From assembly GCA_045591035.1 (NCBI GenBank), contig JAZNSG010000005.1:1-64000 (forward strand): a stretch of DNA of 64,000 bases, in the 5' to 3' direction. This DNA is from SIG440 sp045591035. GTDB taxonomy: Bacteria > Bacillota > Clostridia > Monoglobales > Monoglobaceae. The position numbers were made by a program, and so were the translations under genes. How positions within the stretch are numbered: position 1 is the first letter of the stretch; each line of letters opens with the position of its first letter. The notes below the pieces were generated by a model. The model did not search any database. It saw nothing but the letters and a program-made list of their open reading frames with translations, and was not told the DNA's origin. This document shows positions 53,160 through 60,315 of this stretch, one piece after another.

Positions 53160-53184
53160 CCTCCCTTTAGGCAAGGGAGGCTTT
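53160..53184 (-). repeat. Right terminal inverted repeat of the DUF559 element
   Basis: Perfect 25-bp inverse copy of 52734-52758; an adjoining hairpin CCACC/GGTGG (53150-53156 region) lies on the gene side. Confidence 0.85.
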
Positions 53185-53237
53185 ATTTCGACAATACTCG
53201 ACATATCCATATGGCTCGTGTAAAGTCAATACAATAT

Positions 53238-54377
53238 TTAATCTTCAATTTGCTTTATCTTACCATTTTTCAAATCAATTTCGTAATCTATAAACCATTC
53301 ACTGGTGTATCGGTCAACATGCTTAAATGTAACCTTTTCATTTTCTTTATCTATTACCAAATTTCGCGGTGAGCGATTTCTCATTTGAATTTCGTCTCCA
53401 TAATCAATATATGTTCCGTCGTCATAGACTTGGATAAGGTTATATGATGTCCAAGATGTACCTGCTACAGATATATAAACAAAGGAATACTCATCCGTAT
53501 CAAATCTTTCTCTTGGTTCCCCTACTGAATGATAACTTAGAAAATGTGCTATAATTTCCTCTCTTGTTTTGCGTGGAGCCGTAGTATAAACCTTAGCGGC
53601 TTCCTTAAACTTTTCGGGATACCAGTATGTAAATGCTATAAATTTATTTTCCTTTAATGGTCTGCGAAAATAATACCCTATTGTTTCGCCTTCGGCTTTT
53701 ATAGGCAATATGACTTCTATGTTTGAATCGTCTGTCACATAGTCAGGAAAACTAAAGTGTTGTTGGTAACCACCACAATGAAATAGTTGCTCAAAAGTCG
53801 CCTCCGCCTCGGTCATAGTTTCGTTTACTGTTATATTTATATTTTTATCTTCTGAGAGCTCCGAGAGAGTATACCCTGTTTCGTACAAAAATTCAAGACT
53901 TATTGTACGGTCTTTTTCGTTCCAAATAAATTTTCCTCCAATAGGTGAAAATGCTCCATCATACCCTAAATCTTCTATCGCAACAGCTGTTTTTCCTCCC
54001 ATATTGTAAGCAGGAATGGTTACATCATAAATAGATGTTTCAATATCTGTTTCATATATTTTCCCAACGATGCTGCCGTATGCTGTTTTGTTTTCTGATT
54101 TTCCTTCAACAAGATAATTTGGATTTAACGAAGAAAACTTTAAAGTACGGGAAGAATCATCGTAAATATACTGTTTTGTGTGTTCTTTAAATACATCCTC
54201 AATAACTACAGCGGTCTTTCCCCCTATGTTATAGGATTGGACTTCAACACCGTTTATATATGCACGAATATCTGTTGAATATATATATCCAACAACATCT
54301 CCCTTTGCGGCCAAAGTCGTTATGGATATAATAAACATAATTATCGTAGTTAAAAATATTGATAATAACTTTTTCAT
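53238..54377 (-). CDS. Secreted protein with two stalk-like (copper amine oxidase N-terminal type) repeats
   Basis: The 379-residue product has a signal peptide (KKLLSIFLTTIIMFIISITTLAA), then two tandem repeats of about 65 residues, each with the pattern G-x-I-Y-x-T-D-I and YNxGGKTAVxIED followed by a DDSSRTL/NEKDRTI turn (about 28-88 and 97-160). These resemble the copper-amine-oxidase N-terminal stalk domain common in clostridial surface proteins. The C-terminal 200 residues are beta-rich and unrecognised. Start 54377 is placed at the second of two Met codons, 5 nt after AGGTG. No wall-anchor motif is seen. Confidence 0.6.
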   Translation of the reverse strand: MKKLLSIFLTTIIMFIISITTLAAKGDVVGYIYSTDIRAYINGVEVQSYNIGGKTAVVIEDVFKEHTKQYIYDDSSRTLKFSSLNPNYLVEGKSENKTAYGSIVGKIYETDIETSIYDVTIPAYNMGGKTAVAIEDLGYDGAFSPIGGKFIWNEKDRTISLEFLYETGYTLSELSEDKNINITVNETMTEAEATFEQLFHCGGYQQHFSFPDYVTDDSNIEVILPIKAEGETIGYYFRRPLKENKFIAFTYWYPEKFKEAAKVYTTAPRKTREEIIAHFLSYHSVGEPRERFDTDEYSFVYISVAGTSWTSYNLIQVYDDGTYIDYGDEIQMRNRSPRNLVIDKENEKVTFKHVDRYTSEWFIDYEIDLKNGKIKQIED

Positions 54378-54479
54378 CATATCACCTACTCTACTCATTT
54401 CACTTATTTGATACTTCCCCATTTAGGCATAGCAAACAATTTGCAAATCTAAAATATTTTCTGTACGATTACGGAAATA

Positions 54480-55559
54480 TTAGTTTCCCTCACCCTGAAG
54501 CTTAAGCTTTTCACTTTGGTCAGTTGTTATCAATGCATCAATGATTTCATCAATATCGCCGTTCATAATAGCCTCAATTTTATAAAGCGTAAGACCTATG
54601 CGATGGTCAGAAACTCGACCCTGAGGGAAGTTATAAGTACGGATTCTTTCACTTCTGTCACCTGTTCCCACCTGACTTTTTCTGTCTGCTGCAATAGCGT
54701 CCTGCTGTTTTTGGAGTTCTGCCTCATAGAGTCTTGAACGAAGTACCTTCATAGCCTTGTCCTTGTTTTTGTGCTGCGAACGCTCGTCCTGACACTCAAC
54801 TATAACCCCTGTGGGGATATGAGTAATTCTTATGGCAGACTCGGTCTTGTTTACGTGCTGACCGCCTGCACCACTTGCACGATAGGTATCAATCTGCAAA
54901 TCTGCAGGATTTATCTCAAAGTCAACCTCCTCAGCTTCGGGAAGTACCGCCACAGTAACCGTGGATGTGTGAACTCTGCCCTGAGACTCGGTTTCAGGAA
55001 CACGCTGAACTCTGTGAACACCACTTTCATACTTCAGTCTGCTGTAAGCACCCTGACCCTCAATCATAAAGGAAATTTCTTTTATGCCGCCAATCCCGAT
55101 CTCGCTCAGGTTCATAACCTCGATTTTCCACCGCTTTGATTCAGCATACATAGAATACATACGATAAAGACTCGCTGCAAAAAGCGCTGCCTCATCACCA
55201 CCGGCACCACCGCGGATTTCCATAATAACGTTCTTTTCGTCATTGGGGTCCTTGGGCAGAAGAAGGACTTTAAGTTCTTCCTCTATCCTTTCTATGTTTT
55301 CTTTTGCCTCGGAAATCTCATCGCGAAGCATCTCTTTGAACTCTTTGTCGGTTTCGGGGTCATCAATCATCATTGTTGCGTCGTCAATTGTGTTTTTGTT
55401 TGTCTTGTATTCCTTATATTTTTCAACAATAGGTGTCATATCAGCATGCTCTTTACAAAGTTTCCGCCAGTTATCCATATCTTCCATTGTGGACGGGTCA
55501 CTTATTTTAGCCGCAAGTTCCTCGTGCTGTTTTTCTATAAATGACAGTTTTTCAAACAT
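54480..55559 (-). CDS. prfA: Peptide chain release factor 1
   Basis: The 359-residue RF1 releases peptides at UAA and UAG. Landmarks: the GGQ loop in ASGAGGQHVNKTESAIRITHIPTG near residue 230, and the anticodon-like PxT-type region (RVQRVPETESQGRVHTST) near 185, where RF1 has PxT (PETES here). It is directly followed in this gene run by prfB upstream, an adjacency seen in some Clostridia. Length is normal. Confidence 0.95.
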   Translation of the reverse strand: MFEKLSFIEKQHEELAAKISDPSTMEDMDNWRKLCKEHADMTPIVEKYKEYKTNKNTIDDATMMIDDPETDKEFKEMLRDEISEAKENIERIEEELKVLLLPKDPNDEKNVIMEIRGGAGGDEAALFAASLYRMYSMYAESKRWKIEVMNLSEIGIGGIKEISFMIEGQGAYSRLKYESGVHRVQRVPETESQGRVHTSTVTVAVLPEAEEVDFEINPADLQIDTYRASGAGGQHVNKTESAIRITHIPTGVIVECQDERSQHKNKDKAMKVLRSRLYEAELQKQQDAIAADRKSQVGTGDRSERIRTYNFPQGRVSDHRIGLTLYKIEAIMNGDIDEIIDALITTDQSEKLKLQGEGN

Positions 55560-55588
55560 ATACTGTATTCCTTTCTATCTCCTAAAAA

Positions 55589-56708
55589 TTAGCCCTGAAG
55601 TTCGCCACGGGACATAGCAGTCAGGTATGCATCAATGAATCCGTCCAAATCCCCATCCATAACCGCTCCGGTATTCCCCGTCTCAAAGCTTGTTCTGTGG
55701 TCCTTAACCATACTGTAGGGATGAAAAACGTAAGAACGAATCTGACTGCCCCAACCAATTTCCATCTGAACACCCTTAAGGTCCTCAATCTTCTCTTTTT
55801 GCTCACGTTCTGCAATTTCAACAAGCTTGGACTTGAGCATTTTCATTGCCATATCACGATTTTTGTGCTGTGAACGTTCGTTCTGGCAAGTAACCACAAC
55901 CCCGGTAGGAATGTGGGTTATTCGTATTGCGGATTCAGTTTTGTTGATATGCTGACCCCCCGCACCACTGGCACGGTAAGTATCTACTTTAATGTCTTCG
56001 GGGTTTATATTGATTTCAATATCATCATCAATCTCAGGCATAACGTCCAAAGACGCAAATGAAGTATGACGTCTTCCCGATGAGTCAAAGGGAGAAATTC
56101 TTACCAAACGATGAACGCCTTTCTCACACTTGGCATAGCCATATGCATTGAGTCCCTCAATCTGGAATGTGACACTCTTTATACCGGCTTCTTCACCATC
56201 AAGATAGTCAATGGTCTCAATTTTGAAGCCCCTGCGTTCAGCCCATCTCGTATACATACGATAAAGCATTTCGCACCAATCCTGTGCTTCTGTGCCACCC
56301 GCACCTGCATGAAGTGTCAGTATGGCGTTGTGGCTGTCATACTTGCCTGAAAGAAGGGTTTCAAGTTTCATAGATTTCAAATCGTTTGAAAGCTCAGAAA
56401 CTCCTGATTTCACCTCATCAAGAACGCTTACGTCCTCTTCCTCAATAGCAAGAGCCACCAATGTAGTCAGGTCATCCCATGTGCCATAAAGATTCTCATA
56501 ACGTTCAATCTTGTTTTTGAGCCCTTTGATTTTCTGCATAACCTTGCCGGCAGCTTCCATATCGCTGTAAAAATCAGGCTCCATAGTTTTTGAATCAAGC
56601 TCAGAGATTTCTTCCATAGTTTTTTCTATGTTAAAGTGAATCCCTCAAATCTGTAATATCCTTTTTCATTCCGTCAAGCAAAAGCTTGTACTCGTCAAAC
56701 TCTATCAC
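55589..56708 (-). CDS. prfB: Peptide chain release factor 2 with programmed +1 frameshift
   Basis: RF2 (about 372 residues) releases peptides at UAA and UGA. A 25-codon leader starts at GTG 56708 (AAGGA 9 nt upstream) with a standard RF2 N-terminus, VIEFDEYKLLLDGMKKDI, and ends at CUU then UAA (56633-56631). Shifting +1 by skipping one U gives CUU-AAC and joins the main frame at 56632: NIEKTMEEISELDSKTMEPDFY, as in other RF2s. The GGQ motif SGAGGQHINKTES lies in the C-terminal half and the stop-recognition SPF (RISPFDSSGRRHTS) is present. The main frame alone lacks the family N-terminus, so the shift is needed. Unusually the leader stop is UAA rather than UGA. Confidence 0.93.
56630..56650 (-). 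promoter_or_regulatory. prfB +1 recoding site
   Basis: On the minus strand GAGGGATTCA-CUU-UAA-C: an SD-like GAGG upstream of the CUU slip codon, then stop UAA and C. The canonical site is AGGGGG-UAU-CUU-UGA-C. The spacing matches; the stop codon differs. Confidence 0.85.
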
Positions 56709-56755
56709 ATTATCACATCCTTTAGTTTTATGTCGAATACCTGAATTTGGTATTT

Positions 56756-59512
56756 TTACGCGTTTTCCTTACCAAGACAACACTGCTTGTATTTTTTACC
56801 ACTCCCACAAGGACAGGGGTCGTTTCGGCCCACCTTGTTGCCTTTTACAATCGGCTTTGATGAAACAGTTCCATCGCCGCCAAAATTCTCTTTAACAGGT
56901 TTTGCAACTTGTGTTCGTTCAATTTTTGACTGAGGAATAACATGGAAAAGCGTCTTTACAGTTTCTTCCTTTATGGAGTCAATCATCTCTTCAAAAACAT
57001 CCATAGCCTCAAATTTATACTCAACAACCGGGTCACGCTGAGCATAAGCACGAAGGCTTATTCCCTGGCGGAGCTGTTCCATATTGTCGATATGTTCCAT
57101 CCACTTGGCATCAACATTTCTGAGAAGAACAACCCTTTCAACCTCTCGCATATTCTCTCCGAATAATGTCTCTTTTTCCTCATACCTCTTTTCAAGGACT
57201 TCCATAACAAGGTCTGCAAAGGACTCGGTATTCATTCTGTCAATATCATGGTCGTCAAACTTCAGTTCACCATTCTCGAATGGTCCGAAAACTTCTGTCA
57301 TTCTTGCATTTATTAAATCCCACTGCCAGTTCTCTGCAAGAATTTCTCCTGCAGCACCTTGAACTGCTATAGATTCGGCAACAGTGCGAATCATCCTGAG
57401 AATTGTATTTCGAAGGTCAGCCCCTTCAAGAACATCGTTACGTTGACCGTATATCATTTCTCTTTGCTGATTATTAACATCATCGAACTGAAGAACATGT
57501 TTTCTTATGTTGAAGTTTCTGCCCTCAACACGAGCCTGGGCGGTTTCGATTGAATTAGAAACCATTTTGCTTTCAATAGCCTCGGTTTCTTCAAATCCAA
57601 CCATTTCCATAATTCGATTAATACGTTCTGCGGCAAAAAGTCTCATCAAATCATCTTCAAGAGAAAGGAAAAATCTTGATTTACCAACATCCCCCTGACG
57701 ACCGGCACGACCACGAAGCTGATTATCAATTCTTCGGCTTTCGTGACGTTCTGTACCTATAATATAAAGTCCGCCTACATCTAAAACCTCTCTCTGTTCA
57801 GGCTCAATTTCGTTTTTGTATTTCGTGTTGAGCTCAGCAAAGGTTCGTCTTGCGTTTATTATTTCCTCATCGTCAGTCTCCGCAAAGCCCGTAGCCTGAA
57901 CAATAAGTTCAGGAGTAAAGCCCATAGACTCCATTTCTTTTTTAGCCATAAACTCTGCGTTTCCGCCGAGAACAATATCCGTACCACGTCCGGCCATATT
58001 GGTAGCAATAGTCACTGCCCCTTTTTTGCCGGCCTGGGCAACTATTTCAGCCTCTTTCTCATGCATTTTTGCATTAAGAACATTATGCTTTATGCCTCGT
58101 CTTTTGAGCATTCCGCTCAGAATCTCAGATTTTTCAATTGATACAGTACCTATAAGCACAGGCTGACCTTTCTCGTGAGCACGAAGCACCTCTCCGATCA
58201 CAGCTTCGAACTTGCCTTTTTCACTTTTATAAATAACATCCGGCAAGTCCTCACGAGCCATAGGCTTGTTTGTTGGGATAACAACAACATCAAGCTTGTA
58301 GATTTCCTGAAATTCCTCTTCCTCGGTCTGGGCAGTACCTGTCATACCCGAAAGCTTTTTATACAGTCTGAAATAATTCTGGAAAGTGATTGTAGCTAAG
58401 GTTTTGCTTTCATTTTCAACCTTAACCCCCTCTTTGGCTTCAATAGCCTGATGAAGACCATCACTATATCTGCGCCCGAACATAAGTCTGCCGGTGAATT
58501 CGTCTACAATTATAACCTGGCCATCTTTCACAACATAATCCGTATCCCGGCGCATAGTTCCATATGCTTTTATCGCCTGGTTTATATGATGAGCAATGGT
58601 CGTGTTCTCGGGATCAGTGAGGTTTTCAAGTCCAAAGGCCTTTTCTGCTTTTTTTACACCCTCAGGGGTAAGTACAGCGGTCCGTGCCTTTTCGTCAACA
58701 ACATAGTCAACATCAGAGTATATTTCCTCTGCCTCCTGCTTGGCATCAGTTTCAACAACACGCTTACAAGTAAGGGTTTTTGCGAAAAGGTTTGCCTGTT
58801 CGTAAAGAGCAGTTGACTTGTCACCTACACCTGAAATAATGAGAGGCGTTCTGGCTTCGTCAACCAATATACTGTCAACCTCGTCCACTATGGCATAGTT
58901 GTGACCTCTTTGAACTCTGTCGTCCTTGTATATAACCATATTGTCACGAAGATAGTCAAACCCCATCTCATTATTGGTTCCATAAGTAATATCCGCAGAA
59001 TAAGCCTCACGCCTCTGGGCATTGTCCTTTTCGTGGATTACAAGACCAACAGAAAGCCCAAGAAAGTTATACAGCTTTCCCATCCATTCGCTGTCACGTT
59101 TTGCAAGATAATCATTCACCGTAACAATATGAACACCCTTGCCTGTGAGAGCATTAAGATATGCAGGTAATGTCGCAACCAAGGTTTTACCTTCACCTGT
59201 TTTCATTTCGGCGATTCTGCCCTGGTGAAGAACAATACCGCCCACAACCTGAACAGGGAAATGTTTCATACCGAGAACTCTGGATGAAGCCTCACGGCAC
59301 ACAGCAAAAGCCTCAGGTAAAATATCCTCAGTGGTCTCACCATTATTTAGTCTTTCTTTAAATATATCAGTCATCTCGCGAAGCTGAGCGTCTGTTTTCT
59401 TTTGCATTTCTTCATCCAAAGCCAACACCTTTTCGGCAATTGGATTTATTCTTTTCAATTCTCTGTCACTATAGGTCCCTACGACCTTTTCAATAATACT
59501 TTTAAAGCTCAT
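56756..59512 (-). CDS. secA: Preprotein translocase ATPase SecA
   Basis: The 918-residue motor drives post-translational export through SecYEG. Landmarks: Walker A MKTGEGKTLVA near residue 97, DEVDSILVDEAR near 203, the DEAD core with the PPXD insert (about 220-365), TNMAGRGTDI near 490, GRAGRQGDVG near 615, and the C-terminal zinc finger NDPCPCGSGKKYKQCC at the end. ATG 59512 has GGAGG 8 nt upstream, better than 59527. It is the first gene of secA-prfB-prfA, all on the minus strand. Confidence 0.96.
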   Translation of the reverse strand: MSFKSIIEKVVGTYSDRELKRINPIAEKVLALDEEMQKKTDAQLREMTDIFKERLNNGETTEDILPEAFAVCREASSRVLGMKHFPVQVVGGIVLHQGRIAEMKTGEGKTLVATLPAYLNALTGKGVHIVTVNDYLAKRDSEWMGKLYNFLGLSVGLVIHEKDNAQRREAYSADITYGTNNEMGFDYLRDNMVIYKDDRVQRGHNYAIVDEVDSILVDEARTPLIISGVGDKSTALYEQANLFAKTLTCKRVVETDAKQEAEEIYSDVDYVVDEKARTAVLTPEGVKKAEKAFGLENLTDPENTTIAHHINQAIKAYGTMRRDTDYVVKDGQVIIVDEFTGRLMFGRRYSDGLHQAIEAKEGVKVENESKTLATITFQNYFRLYKKLSGMTGTAQTEEEEFQEIYKLDVVVIPTNKPMAREDLPDVIYKSEKGKFEAVIGEVLRAHEKGQPVLIGTVSIEKSEILSGMLKRRGIKHNVLNAKMHEKEAEIVAQAGKKGAVTIATNMAGRGTDIVLGGNAEFMAKKEMESMGFTPELIVQATGFAETDDEEIINARRTFAELNTKYKNEIEPEQREVLDVGGLYIIGTERHESRRIDNQLRGRAGRQGDVGKSRFFLSLEDDLMRLFAAERINRIMEMVGFEETEAIESKMVSNSIETAQARVEGRNFNIRKHVLQFDDVNNQQREMIYGQRNDVLEGADLRNTILRMIRTVAESIAVQGAAGEILAENWQWDLINARMTEVFGPFENGELKFDDHDIDRMNTESFADLVMEVLEKRYEEKETLFGENMREVERVVLLRNVDAKWMEHIDNMEQLRQGISLRAYAQRDPVVEYKFEAMDVFEEMIDSIKEETVKTLFHVIPQSKIERTQVAKPVKENFGGDGTVSSKPIVKGNKVGRNDPCPCGSGKKYKQCCLGKENA

Positions 59513-59559
59513 TAACCGTTCCTCCAATTCAGAACTGTATCATATTTACAATCCTAATT

Positions 59560-59608
59560 AGTATATCATACTTTCTTCAATTATACAAGGGTTGTTACAA
59601 AATCTTAA
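59560..59608 (-). promoter_or_regulatory. Overlapping candidate promoters of secA
   Basis: Minus strand: TTGTAT (59588-59583), 17 bp, TATACT (59565-59560); and TTAAGA (59608-59603), 17 bp, TATAAT (59585-59580). The two overlap; either or both may be used. Confidence 0.45.
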
Positions 59609-59684
59609 CATCATTTTGGAATATATTTCATATCCTTGTTAATAATATACTACAAATAATCTTTACACAAAAAGGAGCGCCGTT

Positions 59685-59975
59685 ATGACTTTTCAGCTTT
59701 CCATGCAAAATGTTGTTCAATTTACCCGCGAAAAGAAAGAAAGGGTTCGCACCGATAAGGCTCTTGCCTCCAAACTTAATTCCCTGAAAGACAGCATAAA
59801 CCTTACAAACTCCGAAATTAATTCCGCCATTGATAACTTTAATAATGTGACCGAGCCTTGCCTCATTGACTACTACATTTACAAAATCCAATCCGAACAA
59901 AGCAAGTTCAGTCAGCTTCTTTCCGAATACAAAGCCCTTGAAAGCGCAATAAACCTGGCACAGGCCTCATTGTAA
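59685..59975 (+). CDS. DUF2508 family small protein (YaaL-like)
   Basis: The 96-residue all-helical coiled protein has the DUF2508 signature: a basic N-terminus, a long helix (SLKDSINLTNSEINSAIDNF), then CLIDYYIYKIQSEQSKFSQLLSEYK. Its function is unknown; in many Firmicutes it is encoded next to recR and bofA, which are absent here. AAAGGAG precedes the ATG. It is divergent from secA and precedes tRNA-Arg. Confidence 0.65.
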   Translation: MTFQLSMQNVVQFTREKKERVRTDKALASKLNSLKDSINLTNSEINSAIDNFNNVTEPCLIDYYIYKIQSEQSKFSQLLSEYKALESAINLAQASL

Positions 59976-60016
59976 GTTGTGTGTAAAAAATTTTTTAAAC
60001 TTTTTTCTCAAAACAC

Positions 60017-60045
60017 TTGCAATTTTCCAAAAGGTGTGCTAAAAT
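60017..60045 (+). promoter_or_regulatory. SigA promoter of tRNA-Arg
   Basis: TTGCAA (60017-60022), 17-bp spacer, TAAAAT (60040-60045), 40 nt before the tRNA. Confidence 0.75.
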
Positions 60046-60084
60046 ACTAAATTGTCGGTAACGAGATTTCTCGTCCGCACCTTT

Positions 60085-60161
60085 GCGCCAGTAGCTCAGC
60101 TGGATAGAGTGACTGGCTACGAACCAGTAGGTCAGGGGTTCGAGTCCCTTCTGGCGCACCA
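60085..60161 (+). tRNA. tRNA-Arg (anticodon ACG)
   Basis: A complete cloverleaf: acceptor GCGCCAG/CTGGCGC, D-arm AGCTCAGCTGGATAGAGT, anticodon stem ACTGG/CCAGT with loop CTACGAA (anticodon ACG, wobble A likely converted to inosine), T-arm AGGGGTTCGAGTCCCTT, discriminator A and encoded CCA. It reads CGU/CGC/CGA arginine codons. It stands alone with its own promoter and terminator. Confidence 0.95.
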
Positions 60162-60196
60162 AAAATACCGAGTCCGCTGCGACTTGGTATTTTTTT
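60161..60196 (+). terminator. Intrinsic terminator of tRNA-Arg
   Basis: A 14-bp stem with one G:T pair (60161-60174 with 60181-60194) followed by Ts. Confidence 0.85.
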
Positions 60197-60243
60197 ATTC
60201 ATTTTTATTTCCGCTTTATGAAAATTTACTCAATATTTAACAA

Positions 60244-60272
60244 TTGAAATAATCCAATTAATGTGCTATAAT
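60244..60272 (+). promoter_or_regulatory. SigA promoter of the phosphodiester glycosidase gene
   Basis: TTGAAA (60244-60249), 17-bp spacer, TATAAT (60267-60272), 44 nt before the ATG. Confidence 0.75.
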
Positions 60273-60315
60273 GAAATAACTATACTGTTTAAAATGCTTA
60301 TAAGGGAGTGAAACA

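Larger units (their letters stand above)
52734..53184. mobile_element. 451-bp inverted-repeat element carrying a DUF559 gene
   Basis: Perfect 25-bp terminal inverted repeats (52734-52758 and 53160-53184) enclose one gene. Inside each end lies a second hairpin that differs in sequence but not in layout (GTCAGTC-GAA-GACTGAC on the left; CCACC-TTC-GGTGG on the right), followed toward the centre by GGAGGGAT on each side. The element is bordered by ATT on both sides (52731-52733, 53185-53187), a possible 3-bp target duplication. It lies in the gap between the tsaC::ywlE gene and the stalk-repeat protein gene. It looks like a small mobile unit or a repeat-associated gene cassette. Confidence 0.65.

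Noticed and set aside
52734..53184. CRISPR-like repeat
   Set aside because: There are only two copies, they are inverted, and they flank one gene; no spacer array is present here or elsewhere in the window.
55589..56617. prfB starting at the internal ATG 56617 only
   Set aside because: It would lack the conserved RF2 N-terminus, which is present in the leader frame upstream and joined by the +1 shift.
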